This document shows positions 24,201 through 36,074 of a stretch of 64,000 nt of DNA, in pieces (the stretch's first letter is position 1; each line of letters starts with the position of its first letter). The position numbers were made by a program, and so were the translations under genes. This DNA is from Ipomoea triloba (taxonomy: Eukaryota > Streptophyta > Magnoliopsida > Solanales > Convolvulaceae): assembly GCF_003576645.1 (NCBI RefSeq), contig NC_044929.1, forward strand, positions 20,821,991 to 20,885,990, in the 5' to 3' direction. The notes below the pieces were generated by a model, which worked only from the letters and a program-made list of their open reading frames with translations, was not told the DNA's origin and searched no databases.

Positions 24201-25217
24201 CCTTCACATTTGGGTCTGATGTCATAAATTCCATGCCATGTATCGCTCCTTTCATATACACTTAGCACTTCGAAGTGTTTGATCATTTCTGATGTGAACC
24301 TGGATCTATGTTAAGGTTTCAAGTTCATTTAGTTGTGTTGTGTTAATCTGAACTACTGTTAATGATGTGTAGTTGATTGTGAATAATAAGTGATCATTGA
24401 TTGTGATTGTCAAACATTGGACAATGATGTGCTCAGGTTTTATGATTATCGTATGTGTTGGTAACTACTAACCAACATATTTCCTTTTTGTGGACCCTTT
24501 CACAGGGCAGGGCACAAAACAGGAAGGCTCTGGAGGCTGAGGAAAAGGCTAGCCAGAATATATTTGAAGCCAGGTGAATCCTTTTGTGTTTTTTTGGGTG
24601 TGTCCGATATGAACTTTTCTGTTGAGCAGAGCTATGTATTTGTTTGCAGAAATAAGAGCATAGAAAACATTATTACTATCGACTTGCACGGGCAGCATGT
24701 CAAAGAAGCAATGAGGCTCTTGAAACTTCACCTTCTATTTGGTGCATTCGGACGATGTAATTATCTTTGATTTGTGTATTTTGATTGCTGAATATTGGTA
24801 AACAAAAAGACTGTAGATTGATTGATTGTGTTCTGTTTCTACTTTCTTCTCCAGCTGTGCGATTATTCAGAGTAATCACTGGATGCGGGGGCCAAGGTGT
24901 CGGGAAATCCAAGCTGAAACTAACAGTATGCATCACAAACCTTAAACCTTATACCAGAAAACATTTGAGATTCAGCCAAAATTGTCCCTTTTCTCCCCCT
25001 CCTATTTGTTTAAACTTACTAGATCTATGTCAATATGATTCGTGTTTTACCTTCTCAGTTTTAGGTTCTTACTTTAAGCTGCTATTGTGCACAGGTAATA
25101 AATCTATTAGAGAAGGAAGGAATCAAGTGGAGTGAGGAAAATAGGGGAACATTGCTCATCAAGCTTCATGGACAAACAAACTTCAGCTTTCTATATTCTG
25201 ATAGTGATAACGACTGA
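21250..25217 (+). CDS. SMR-domain protein with CUE-like and DUF1771 regions (about 11 exons)
   Basis: Proposed exons: 21250-21805, 22019-22044, 22697-22768, 23033-23115, 23592-23791, 23988-24064, 24141-24196, 24511-24573, 24650-24756, 24855-24925, 25095-25217. The N-terminus has a CUE-like region (VLRRILEPFPCVSVEEAASA). The middle has a DUF1771 region (exons 6-8). The end is an intact SMR domain with IDLHGQHVKEAMRLLKLHLL and VITGCGGQGVGKSKLK. SMR domains are linked to nucleic-acid nicking or RNA cleavage; the DUF1771-SMR arrangement also occurs in cytosolic RNA and ubiquitin-related proteins. The match from memory is At5g58720. Exon 3 hits TGA at 22775 unless the weak donor at 22769 is used. 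Exon 5 needs an unusual acceptor near 23590 or carries a one-base shift, and exon 7 uses a weak donor. Exons 1, 2 and 9-11 are secure. Confidence 0.82.
22124..22590. mobile_element. Foldback Mutator-like MITE with 9-bp duplication in SMR intron 2
   Basis: The 467-bp element is almost entirely an inverted repeat, with ends GGAATAAGGGTCAAATAGGC and their reverse complement. The 9-bp duplication AAGATATAT stands at 22115-22123 and 22591-22599. Terminus, foldback form and duplication length all fit a MULE-type MITE. It sits in the intron without touching exon 3. Confidence 0.9.
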
Positions 25218-25709
25218 CTAGTGAGGAATTGCTAGTAATTTATAACCTCGTAACTCTTGCTTTGTTATTAGACCAACCTAAGTGTCAATTAGCTTTAGCT
25301 CCATTGTAAACTAGAGTGTAACCAGTGGTTAAGCTATGCTGACATGGTCTGTACAGTGTTCTCTCCAACTCCATCAGTTGTATTACTCTACTGTAATGTT
25401 TTAAATCTCATCTTTTAATGTTATTAATTCTCATCAGTTGTATTACTTTACTGTAATGTTTTAAATCTCATTTAATGTTATTAATTCTCATGAGTTGTAT
25501 TTTCCAATCTATGAATACTACTCACGTACATTATAGGCTTAAGAAAAACAAAAACTGAAATAACACGAAATGTATTTATCAGGTCTAATTGCAAGTAATT
25601 GTTGAAAATTATATGTTATGTGGAGCATAGTTGGAAATCTAAGGTTCAGTCATTAGTAACTTAAAGTTGTACTGAGAAATGCTAGACAATAGATCTCTGC
25701 TAAGAAACC
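25218..25709. other. Convergent intergenic gap between SMR and CYP20-1
   Basis: The two genes end toward each other, so this 492-bp stretch should hold both 3' UTRs. A ~50-bp phrase around CATCAGTTGTATTAC is repeated in tandem (25373-25500). Nothing coding is seen. Confidence 0.6.
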
Positions 25710-27830
25710 TCACAGAGGGAGTTCACCACTGTCTGCAATTATAACTCTGCTCTTTGGTGTACCACTCTGCCTTCCTTCTGCTTCAATCTTGTAGACCACA
25801 TCCATCCCAGATAACACCTTTCCAAAAACAACATGTCGGCCATCCAACCTAGGGGGGAATAATAAGAGTTCATGCGATTAAGGTTACTAAAAGTGGCTAG
25901 TAGTCTAATTTATCAACAGAATTATGTCAAGAAAGAGTAGTGGAAAGTAAGTTTGCAAAAAGCCAGGACTGAGTAGTTACCAGCTAGTTGTGACGGTTGT
26001 GATGAAGAATTGTGAACCATTGGTGTCAGGACCAGCATTTGCCATTGACAGAAGGCCTGCAAATGCATAAATGAGAGTTAACTTCCATGATGAATCATGA
26101 TCATGCCAAGTCAAGTTAATTTTAGGAAACATGGGGCACCTGGGCCGGTGTGCTTGAGCTTGAAATTTTCATCGGCAAACTTCTCCCCATAAATTGACTC
26201 CCCACCCCGGCCATCACCAAGGGTAAAGTCACCACCTTGGATCATGAAGCTGGGAATAATTCTGTGGAACACGCTTCCTTTGTAATGTAGAGGCTTGCCA
26301 CTCTTTCCAGTACCTTTCTCCCCTAAAAATTTATTAAAATGTATTAAGTGCTCGCAAATTTTAAAATTAAGCAAGATAAATTCACTATGGAACTCTGCTG
26401 CCAAATCTCTACAGAGGGGAAGAAACACCATCTAGAGCTGGGCTGAAGCATCTATAATTTTCTAACAAGCAGTGAGGAATGCAGCTGGGATAAGCTTACC
26501 TGTGCACAATGCTCTAAAGTTCTCTGCAAGAACAAACCAAAAAAAAAATTAAAAATTACTGGAAAAGGTAAACCATGAAATCACAATATTACACTCGTGA
26601 AATGCTATTATACCTGCTGTTTTAGGAACTGCCTTTCCAAAGAGACCAATAACAATACGCCCTGAAAGTAAATAGTCCTATGTTATCATTTATTAATCTA
26701 CTAACATGTGCATTGCTTTTGCAAGATGCTGCCAGATAGTAGAATATAGATATAGAAGAGACCATAACATTGAGGAACCATATGCACAAATATAGAAAGA
26801 GCTAATGCAAAAAAATGCAAAATAACTCGGTGAAAAGCTACAGAACATACCAGAAGGTTTTCCATCAACCTCAACATCAAAGTAAACTTTATGAGTTACT
26901 TCTTTCAAATCCTGAGACTTCTTTGCCTGTAAGTAAAAACTAAAAATGTCATCATTTGTCACACTGAAGCATATATCACTCTCACATGATTTTTGTCAGC
27001 AGAACATATAAGTCCACAAAAATAAATGTGGTTCACTTACCCATTTTACACACCAAACAAAACACAAATGAAGTTATGTGCATTTATATTTTGGGGAAGG
27101 TTTTTTTTTTTTCTTTTGTTTCTTGAGACTCCACTCCACCATGTTTTGATATTCTCAATGAGGCATATCATCATATCATATATTAATACATTCAAATTCT
27201 CGTGTGACAGCAAGCTGTAGCTACTATACCTAAACTATCCACAAGATGTAAGATACAGCATTTTTATGGTTTATAGTCCATGGTATTGAGGAAAAAAAAG
27301 CACATAAGGAATCAATTACTGTGTAGTGTGTACAATCCAGAGCAAATAGACGAACATGGAAAAACATATTTCAAAATCGGAGATCGCTAAACAGCATATT
27401 ATATTACTATAAGAGTAATTCAACAGCAGATCCACAACAGATTATCAAAACTACTTCAGAAGTACAATAAGAGATTAAAAATTAAATCCTTACGAAAATA
27501 TAAAATAACATAACAGCACAATTAGTCAACGAACAATATCCTAAACTTGCAGTGTACTAAATCAGTGCGATCGCTGACAAGAAATGCGATCTAAATACGA
27601 ATTCACAGAGACATCAATTGTTGCACTCACATGCCACAATCAAATGAAACTGACTAACATCTGATGAACCAAAGCAGAAATCGCATCAAAACAGAAACAC
27701 CGCTTTTTTTATTTTATTTTATAGGAGATTAACAAAAAGCACGAGATTGAAAAGGAACCTGAGAAAGAGCTGCTAGGGTTCCGAAGAGGACGACGAGCAG
27801 TGCGACAGATTGCAGCCTCGTTTTCGCCAT
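25710..27830 (-). CDS. CYP20-1: Secretory-pathway cyclophilin (peptidyl-prolyl isomerase), seven exons
   Basis: Exons in transcript order: 27830-27759, 26926-26851, 26661-26614, 26523-26500, 26322-26140, 26056-25981, 25848-25710, all with GT-AG introns and continuous phase, giving 205 residues (the Arabidopsis protein is about 204). The enzyme catalyses cis-trans isomerisation of proline peptide bonds. The first 24 residues form a signal peptide ([20 protein letters not shown]...), so the protein enters the ER. Catalytic signature [14 protein letters not shown] and the tryptophan of [14 protein letters not shown], usual for cyclosporin binding, are present. The C-terminus ADSGELPL matches my memory of ROC7/CYP20-1 (At5g58710). 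It is convergent with the SMR gene, as in Arabidopsis gene order. The short fourth exon (24 nt) is easily missed by gene finders. Confidence 0.95.
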
Positions 27831-28140
27831 TTTCACTCCGCTAAGGTCTCCGAGTCGCAGCTAACTCCTAGCTATGTGAGTGAAGACTGAACAAGGGAAG
27901 CGCGTATATATAGAAATTAACGTGGAGTTGGGAGAATAAGCCAATGAGAGGATCCCACGTAAGCCGATGAGTCCACACCCAGCGATGCCATTGGCTGGAA
28001 CTTCATGGGCCTTTAGAGAACTAAACCTTCTGGACCGTGAGTTGAGCGAAAATTGTAATCAGGCCCATCAACTGAATATATCGGCCCACAAATATTAAAT
28101 CACTTTATTTTTAGCAAAAAACTTAACATTTAAAAAACAT

Positions 28141-28212
28141 CGCCGTTGCCGGGGATCGAACCCGGGTCACCCGCGTGACAGGCGGGAATACTCACCACTA
28201 TACTACAACGAC
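28141..28212 (-). tRNA. tRNA-Asp (anticodon GTC)
   Basis: The 72-nt gene reads GTCGTTGTAGTATAGTGGTG at its 5' end on the minus strand, with anticodon loop CTGTCAC, T-loop GGTTCGATCC and a complete acceptor stem (GTCGTTG with CAACGGC). A and B boxes are intact, there is no intron, and CCA is not encoded, as expected for a nuclear gene. A T-run follows on the minus strand (A-run near 28115-28138 on the plus strand), suitable as a polymerase III terminator. Confidence 0.96.
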
Positions 28213-30183
28213 TTACGTTTTAGGGATTTACCAAAATAATATAACAATGGTCTAGTGTATGGAGACAACAGACAACCCAACAAAACTAATTAGGTAATTT
28301 GCAAGTTCAAGCTATTCTGATTCACTTTATTGTAATCTTTTGCTAGCCAGAAAACATACTTCATTTAAATTAAGAGTCAATTAACTACAGACAATATGTG
28401 TGCATGAGATTAGTTCACTAATTCAAAAGACATATTTGAAAAAATATACTTGACACCATTTATTTTTTCTGTTAAGTATTTTGTGATGTGGGATAAAACT
28501 ATAAATATTCAAATCAAAACAAAGTAAGGATTCAAACCAATACCTTTTGTCTAAAGAAAGAGTTCTCTACCATCAAGCTACACATTACACTTGTTTTATG
28601 ATGGTTAAATATATGCAATAATAGTTTTGTGTGCCCCATGTTATATTGCTACTTTATGTGTGTTTCAACTATTAATCAAATTAAATTATCTGCAAATCTG
28701 TCATCTTTTCATTACAACCAGAAAAGCATGTACTTTTGCACTAGTGAAAGCAAAGCAAAAAAAAAAAAAAAAAAAAAAAAAAAGCATTAACTTTTAGAGT
28801 ATTGAGAACATAATAACTTAAATAGTAAGTCAAATATTCATTTATCACATAATATCTTAAATAACATCATAATGTAATAATTTTAAACAAGACACCAATT
28901 TTTTTATAGTTTAAAAGCACATGTATCCAAATCGTATTAAATACTAATACACAATAATAAAAAATAATTCATGAATCCAATGAGTAATTGATGCTTTCTT
29001 GGGTTGAAAATGCTGTAGAATCTCTTGCACGAATTGAATACTGTAGTTTTCCCTTGACTTTTTAACGCTTTATTTTCTATATCATAAGCAAAGAAAATGT
29101 TAACCTATATAAAAATTATGAGCACATTTATTTTGTTTGGAAAACTAAAATTGTCACTCACCTGTAGTTTACCAAGTGAAATGCATTATCCGGTATTAGA
29201 TGTTGTAACCACGTATTTGTTAGATTTTCCTAACTAGTTTTATCAAAAAGCAAATTAGTTCTATGTGCTAAATAACTGAATTTTTTTGATCGTTTGATTG
29301 TTGCATTTTGTGTATGATGAGATGAACCATCTTGAGTAAGGTGCAACGAATTAGCTTTTGCCTGCATATTTGCATTTTATGAAGGTTCATATGAACCAGT
29401 TTGGCATGGAACTTGAGTAGTGTGAGATGACTTAGGCCTTGTATGTCTACTTGCATCATTCTTCATTTTTTTTTTTGTTTTGTTTTCTAAACACATAATA
29501 ATACAAATTTATATCCTATTATGAATTTTCAATACAAATTTAAGAAATTAAGATTATAAACTTTCATAGATGATGAAAGCAATCGTAATGTGATGTAAAA
29601 ATGTAATTTGAATTTAAAGAGTTAAAGTTATGACATATCTTGAGTTGTTTCTTCAATTGCATCATTTTCGTTCTTCTTCTTCTTGAATCCATCATCTTTT
29701 AGGGTTTTCGAACTCTATAACTTTGAAGCAGAGAAAGAACAAAGAGAGATGATTGAATTCTTACCATATGTGATTCTGTGAATGTCTTTTCCTTTTTTAA
29801 ACTTTAGTACTTCAGAAGAAAACTATTAATACGTATATTTGGTCATCATAAAATAGGCGTAGTGTGTAGCTTGAATCCTTAGATTTATCTTGTGTGTCAG
29901 TGTGTGTCCACACCCCTCTCAAGTAATATTTGCGAAATTTTCTCATTATTAAAAAATAATGATGTTTAAATAGAGAATGTGTTATGTAGTGCAGTTTTTT
30001 TTAATTTTTTTTTTCTAATAATTATCCGTACACATTTTAATATGAGATCCACAAACACAAAATCCACCGCCAAAGGCCACAGCCACTCACGGATTCGGCT
30101 TCTCTGCGGCTGCATTTCTTCTTCTTCTTCTCATCTATACCTACGCGCTTCCGGCAATCTTTCACCGAAAATCAGAGCTAAAG
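28213..30183. other. AT-rich intergenic DNA and PDX1 promoter
   Basis: About 2 kb with no recognisable gene. It holds a 34-bp A-run (28759-28793). The last ~130 bases are C/T-rich and form the likely PDX1 5' UTR. A frame around 29268-29459 encodes a repetitive Met/Lys/Gln-rich stretch of no known family. Confidence 0.5.
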
Positions 30184-31116
30184 ATGTCGGGAAGCGGTGT
30201 CGTTACACTCTATTCAAACGGCGCTATCGCCGAGACCACCAAGAAATCCCCCTTCTCCGTGAAGGTGGGGCTTGCACAGATGCTCCGAGGCGGCGTGATC
30301 ATGGACGTCGTCAACGCCGAGCAGGCCCGTATAGCCGAGGAGGCCGGCGCGTGCGCCGTCATGGCGCTGGAGCGCGTCCCCGCGGATATAAGAGCTCAGG
30401 GCGGCGTGGCCCGCATGTCCGATCCTCAGCTGATTAAGGAGATCAAGCAGGCGGTGACTATTCCGGTGATGGCGAAGGCTCGGATTGGGCATTTCGTGGA
30501 GGCGCAGATTCTCGAGGCGATCGGGATCGATTACGTGGATGAATCGGAGGTCCTCACCCTAGCCGACGACGAGAACCATATCAACAAGCACAATTTCCGC
30601 GTCCCCTTCGTGTGCGGCTGCCGAAACCTAGGCGAAGCCCTCCGCCGCGTCCGGGAGGGGGCCGCGATGATCCGCACCAAGGGCGAGGCCGGCACCGGCA
30701 ACATCATCGAGGCCGTCCGCCACGTCCGCTCCGTGATGGGCGACATCCGCGTTCTCCGGAACATGGACGACGACGAGGTCTTCACCTTCGCCAAGAAGAT
30801 TCAGGCCCCGTACGATCTCGTTATGCAGACCAAGCAGCTCGGCAGGCTTCCCGTCGTCCACTTCGCCGCCGGCGGAGTGGCGACCCCTGCCGACGCCGCG
30901 CTTATGATGCAGCTCGGATGCGACGGCGTTTTCGTCGGCTCCGGCGTTTTCAAGAGCGGTGACCCCGCCAGGAGGGCCCGTGCCATCGTGCAGGCGGTCA
31001 CACATTACAGTGATCCGGAGGTTTTGGCCGACATAAGCTGCGGGCTGGGAGAAGCCATGGTTGGAATCAACCTCAATGATGACAATGTGGAAAGGTATGC
31101 CAACCGCTCCGAGTGA
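30184..31116 (+). CDS. PDX1: Pyridoxal 5'-phosphate synthase subunit PDX1
   Basis: A single-exon gene of 310 residues, the usual PDX1 length (about 309-311). PDX1 makes pyridoxal 5'-phosphate from ribose 5-phosphate, glyceraldehyde 3-phosphate and ammonia supplied by the glutaminase PDX2, in a cytosolic dodecamer. Both catalytic lysines are in place: Lys98 in MAKARIGHF and Lys166 in [10 protein letters not shown]. Asp41 ([12 protein letters not shown]) and the phosphate-binding stretches [16 protein letters not shown] and [18 protein letters not shown] are intact. The GC-rich, intronless form resembles Arabidopsis PDX1.1/PDX1.3; the catalytic-lysine numbering equals that of PDX1.3. The ATG is preceded by a C/T-rich leader and no upstream in-frame ATG is credible. 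PDX1 is not part of the Arabidopsis neighbourhood that the flanking genes share, so it probably arrived by transposition or retroposition. Confidence 0.97.
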   Translation: MSGSGVVTLYSNGAIAETTKKSPFSVKVGLAQMLRGGVIMDVVNAEQARIAEEAGACAVMALERVPADIRAQGGVARMSDPQLIKEIKQAVTIPVMAKARIGHFVEAQILEAIGIDYVDESEVLTLADDENHINKHNFRVPFVCGCRNLGEALRRVREGAAMIRTKGEAGTGNIIEAVRHVRSVMGDIRVLRNMDDDEVFTFAKKIQAPYDLVMQTKQLGRLPVVHFAAGGVATPADAALMMQLGCDGVFVGSGVFKSGDPARRARAIVQAVTHYSDPEVLADISCGLGEAMVGINLNDDNVERYANRSE

Positions 31117-31395
31117 GATATATAGGCTATGAAATGTAGCATTTTATTCTGAAAAGTGTGATTTAGGTTTAAATGCAACCTCAGATTGTGCTTTGATGCA
31201 CAAATGTTAATCTTAAGTGTTTTGTTGATGACTGTTGTTTTAGCATTGAATACTTATGATTATAAACTAGTAGAATCATTGGAATGGCATGATTATTTTA
31301 TATCATTTCTATGGTGTACTTTGGTTTCCACCTGCAAAACTTAATTGGGAATAGTCACTACCTGAGAGTGTGTACCAAATAAATCCAATCCCGTC

Positions 31396-31527
31396 TAGTG
31401 AAAGGACCTCAAAAAGGTAAACCAATCTAGATTGTTCATAGCTGAACGACTCAAATTAAAAAGGCCGAACTTGGAATCTTGTGATTATCAAGCTAACATT
31501 CTGACCAATTTCGCTGGAGTTGCTTAA
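31396..31527 (-). mobile_element. tRNA-derived SINE copy (family 2)
   Basis: On the minus strand it reads AACTCCAGCGAAATTGGTCA (A-box region), then TTGATAATCACAAGATTCC and AAGTTCGGCC (B-box-like). The AACAATCTAGATTGGTTTAC module follows, ending at AGGTCCTTT. Related copies are at 32686-32818 and 49780-49918. Confidence 0.5.
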
Positions 31528-32149
31528 TTGATATCATGGATGCACCATCATCTGCATTGATGCCTGATAGCTCAGTCTTCTGATTCAGTCTCATTCTTTT
31601 AAGTTGGTGATTGGTGTCTTCCAAACCATCATTATGTTTTATGATTCCTTACTAACATTGCAGCTCTAGTGGAAGCCTATATGGTTTCTGCTTCCACTAT
31701 ATGTTGTGAGTTAAAGGTTGCAAGTGTTTGATAGAACTGCCACAGACACACTTTCTCTCTTTCTTTCCTGTTGGTGTTTATTGTTGATGATGAGAATATG
31801 GGCGACTCGGTTTCTTGGCTAGTTTTAAATGAACTCTAGGTGAAGCTTATATGTGGTTGGATGTTCTGTATGTGCATACATTTGTAGTGTAGAGTCAGTG
31901 GTAGTTTGCAAAGCTTAGTGTTACAATGTCTGTCATGTTGATGCCAATGAAGCTGCATTCTTATGTTTATGCATCCTTACTTTAGAAGTTACTCTACAGA
32001 CAGTTGTGAGGCCACAGGTTTTGTCTTCTTAGCCAACACCTTAATACCTGATGGTTTCAGTCTTTCAGATGAACTTAGCCTAACATGGACCGTGCAGAAA
32101 GACTGGACTGAGTGAATAGCGCGAAGGATATAGATAGTTGATTGTGTTT
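31528..32149. other. No gene seen
   Basis: Mixed-composition intergenic sequence downstream of PDX1 and the SINE. No frame or repeat boundary could be supported. Confidence 0.4.
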
Positions 32150-32410
32150 AGGAATGGCAATAGAGCGGGACAAGGAGTATGCTCCCTGACCCTAGCAGGG
32201 ATGGGAAATCCCCACCCATTTCCATCTCCATCCCCGTGGAGAACAACTATCTAGGAATGGCAACAGGGGAGTATGCTCTCCATCCCCGGGCTCGGGAAAT
32301 CCTCACACATCCCCATCTCCATCAGGAAAATCCCCCCATCTATGTTCCTGATGGGATAAAAGTTGCTGCACCCAATCTCTCTCACCATTTCAGGTGTGAC
32401 AGGTTCAAAT
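32150..32410. repeat. Dispersed repeat of the GGAATGGCAA...CCCCATCTCC type, two tandem halves
   Basis: AGGAATGGCAATAG...CATCTCCATCCCC is followed directly by a second copy starting AGGAATGGCAACAG. This C-rich phrase is widespread in plant genomes as a transposon fragment. An open frame over it (32179-32412) is a by-product of the composition. Confidence 0.55.
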
Positions 32411-32685
32411 GAGTGTTCCAGCAGCAGCATCCTTGATGAAATACACTAAAGCAGAGAGCAGACAGCATATATTAGTCATGACTCATGAGGCAGAATTTGA
32501 AGTTTCTGGGCAAACATTGGTTGCACTAGGTCATCTAATCCCCTAAGAGGTTGGTAAAACCCATACCACCAGAAAAAAAAAAAAAAAAAGTATTGAAACA
32601 TCCATGTTGGCTTGTCTTCAATTCTTCATGTTAACTACCAGTGATTCCATTTTTTTTAGGTGACGAGGGACCCACCCATTTGATA

Positions 32686-32818
32686 GTTTTAACTGGCAAA
32701 GGACCATAAGAAAATAAATCAATCCAGATTGTTAATAGCTCTTATTGGGGATCGAATTTAGAACCTTGTTAACTACCGAGTTTATAGCTTGACTAATTTA
32801 GTTGAGTTATCCTGTGAT
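32686..32818 (-). mobile_element. SINE copy (family 2), diverged
   Basis: It shares AAGGACCAT, CAATCCAGATTGTTAATAGC and a GGGGATCGAATTT B-box region with the copy at 31396-31527. It ends near AGTTGAGTTATCC on the plus strand, which is the head end of the minus-strand element. Confidence 0.45.
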
Positions 32819-32824
32819 TTGATT

Positions 32825-33116
32825 AAATACTCAAAATGGTCCTCAATTATGCCATGATTCACAAATTAGTCCTCAATTATCAATTTTACTAATTAAGTCC
32901 TCAATTATTCAATTTTTACTTAATAATTCACAAATCAATCATTCATTGAAAATCTTATTGATTAAAAATTAAATAGTTGCAAACTTTATTGAGTAAAAAT
33001 TAAATAGTTGAGAACCTTATTAAATAAGAATTGAATAATTGAATATTTAATTTACTAAACTTATAGTCGAGGACCATTTATAAATTTTTCTATAGTCGAT
33101 AGACATTTTATGTATT
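32825..33116. mobile_element. Foldback MITE, same family as 3651-3924
   Basis: It shares long stretches with the element at 3651 (for example TTCACAAATTAGTC, ATCAATTTTAC, CAATTTTTACT, GTCGAGGACCA) and the same inverted-repeat layout. No target duplication was found, so its ends are approximate. Confidence 0.65.
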
Positions 33117-33414
33117 AACTCATTCTTTTTAAATAAAGCGGCTAATTTATATCTTGTGAACGGGTCAACAAATTTGTTGCATTCAAAGAAAAAAAAAAAA
33201 AAAAAACAACAACAACAACTTTGTTGCATAAATTTTACCAAAACCTTAATTTTAAATTGATGTTGTTGTTTTCGTGAATCTCAACAAAAGTAGTTAAATG
33301 TGGCAACTTTGAGGTGGACCAAGTCTGTAGAATAGTCCACATTAATAAATGTTCAACGAACCATTGTACGTGGGTTGACCCTTATGCCCCGACAAGCTGT
33401 TATCTTATTGTAAA

Positions 33415-33492
33415 TCTATATATATATATATATATATAAACAAAATCCTCCCAAACGAAATCTTATTTCCCGCTCAAAATATTGTACATTAA

Positions 33493-33530
<38 letters not shown>

Positions 33531-33900
33531 CAAAATCTTCCAAAACGAAATCTTATTTCCCGCCCAAAATATTGTACATTAAAACAATTAAAACAATAAA
33601 ATAATATTAAAACACGAAATCCTATAACATCAAAACATTGTTATACATTAAGATTAGTACATTGTTATAATAATCTATATATCTATATATATATATATAA
33701 ACGAAATCCTCCAAAACGAAATCCTATTTCCCGCCCAAAATATTGTACATTAAAACAATTAAAACAATAAAATAATATTAAAAGTACAATAATATTAAAA
33801 CACGAAATCCTATAACATCAAAACAGTGTTATACATTAGGATTAGTACATCTATATAATACTTATAAAAACAAAATCCTCCAAAAACAAAATACTTATAA
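33415..33900 (+). repeat. Tandemly repeated Helitron 5' region (about three copies)
   Basis: Copies begin with an AT run near 33415, 33500 and 33675. Each continues through AAACAAAATCCTCC or similar, CGAAATC(T/C)TATTTCCCGC and AAAATATTGTACATTAAAAC. The last two also share a longer tail containing CGAAATCCTATAACATCAAA. Confidence 0.75.
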
Positions 33901-33907
33901 AAGTACA

Positions 33908-36074
33908 ATGTCTCATTTCTGTCATGAAGTCAGTTTAAGATCCTCCATACGACGATTGTTCTATGTTCCGCCAGGGTGTGGAGAGTTATACTATCTTAAA
34001 TGTCTTTTAAATTTGGTACGCGGACCTTTTAGTCATGAAGATATTCGCACTGTTGTAGGAGTCATTCATAATTTGTTTAGGGATGCGTGTTATGAATATG
34101 GATTATTAGATGATGCCAAGGAGTACATTGATGGCATTATTGATTCAAGTTACTGGGCATCCGCGTATGCTTTGCGAAGGTCATTTGTTACGCTTCTCAC
34201 TTCAAGTTCACTCAGTAAGCCAGAAGTAGTTTGGAATGCCGTTTGGGAATTTTTTGCCGAGGATGCACAGGTTCAACGTCGACGTGTCTTGCAAAATCAA
34301 GGTATATCGAGTTCCAATCTATTTATTCGACTTTGGTATTTTCTTTTCATTATTTATAAATAAATTAATTTGTTATTTGTTTTTGTTTCTTTTATTTTTT
34401 TTGCCTTTTAAGAGTTGATATTATCGGATTCAGATAAAAAACAGTTTGCTCTGATGGAGTTAGAGAATTTGCTATCTTCGTGGGGAAAAAGCTTGAAAGA
34501 CTTTCCGGAAATGCCAATTCCATACGAAAGTAGCATGGGTTTGAGTGAAAACATGTTGATAGTCGAAGAGTTGGCGTATAACAAGGGATCTTTGAAGACA
34601 GAGCATGAGACATTGGTAACACAATTGACCAATGAACAAAAGAATGTTTACGACTCTGTGATGAATGATATTGATTCAAATGGAGGTGGATTATTCTTTG
34701 TGTACGGTTACGGAGGAACAGGCAAGACATTCGTGTGAAGAACGTTATCATCAAAGATAAGGAGCTGCGGTGATATTGTTCTAAATGTTGCTTCCAGTGG
34801 AATAGCATCTTTGTTGTTGCCGGGAGGCAGAACAGCGCATTCCAGATTTGCTATACCACTTTCTTTGAACGGAGATTCCACGTGCAATATATCGCAAGGT
34901 AGTGACCTTGCTGAGCTTATAATAAGGAGCAAATTGATAATATGGGATGAAGCACCGATGACACACAAATACTATTTTGAGGCTTTGGACAAAACCATGA
35001 GGGACATATTGAGGTTCGCCATACTGGGTAGTGCTGAAAGGACTTTTGGTGGAAAGACAGTAGTTTTGGGCGACGATTTTACACAGATCCTACCTGTTAT
35101 TCCGAAAGCAACAAGACCAGAAGTTGTTGGAGCAACTATTAATTCTTCATACCTGTGGACAAATTGCAAGGTATTAAGGCTGACCAAGAATTTGAGACTA
35201 TGGACCTTAGCTTCAGAGGAAGATAGACATACAGTTGATTGGTTTTCAAAATGGATTGCAGACATCGGAGATGGGATTGCAGGGGTTGTAAACAATGGTT
35301 CATCTGATATCGATATTCCGGCAAGGTTTTTGTTGAAGTGTGGACACGATCCCATAGCAACTATAGTTGAGAGCACATTCCCAAGCTCGAGATATGGCAT
35401 GTTTGATGAGTCGCAGCTAGAAGGCCGAGCGATCCTCTCGCCAACTTTAAATGTCGTTGATCAAATTAATCAGTACATGTGCGACATGAATACTGTAGAA
35501 AGACGAACATATTTAAGTTGTGACTCTTTGTGTAAGGCATAATCAGGCGGTGAAAATCTATCAGAAGTGCACACTCCTGAATTTTTAAATAGTTTGAGAT
35601 TGTCGGGTCTTCCTAATCATTCATTGACATTAAAGGTCGGTGCACCTATTATGTTATTGCGAAACATAGACCACTCTCTTGGTCTTTGTAACGGAACGCG
35701 GCTCATTATCACAAGATAGGCAGATCACATTGTCGAAGCAAGAATAGTTAATGGGACACATGAAGGGACCAAAGTTCTTATTCCCCGAATGTCTCTTAGT
35801 CCTTCTGATACGAGATTGCCTTTCAAGTTCCAACGTAAACAATTCCCGTTGATGATTGCATATGTCATGACTATAAACAAAAGTCAATGCCAAACACTAA
35901 CTCACGTTGGGTTATTGCTAAAAAAAACCGGTCTTTAGTCACGATCAATTGTATGTGGCTTTCTCCCGAGTCAGTCATCCTAATGGCCTGAAGGTGTTAG
36001 CGGTAGACGAGGATGGACAAGATTGTGTTGCGACTTCCAATGTCGTCTACAAAGAGGTTTTCAATAATGTGTAA
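33908..36074 (+). pseudogene. Helitron PIF1-like helicase pseudogene
   Basis: This is the C-terminal helicase part of a RepHel protein. Segment 33908-34301 joins 34413 onward across a GT-AG intron. The P-loop YGYGGTGKTF is followed at once by TGA (34736-34738) in place of an expected Trp. Walker B-like IIWDEAPM, the VVLGDDFTQILPVI motif and TKNLRL follow. A further stop (35540-35542) lies after SLCKA, another (35717-35719) after LIITR, and a frameshift lies in the A-run at 35921-35927. Beyond it the final block (HDQLYVAFSRVSHPNGLKVL...) runs to a stop at 36072-36074. With three stops and a shift the gene is dead. The Rep domain is missing altogether. Confidence 0.88.

Noticed and set aside
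29268..29459. 63-codon minus-strand frame with repeated HKMQ motifs
   Set aside because: Short, repetitive and without a family. There is no promoter or splice evidence.
30214..31005. Long minus-strand frames opposite PDX1
   Set aside because: Shadow frames of a GC-rich coding region.
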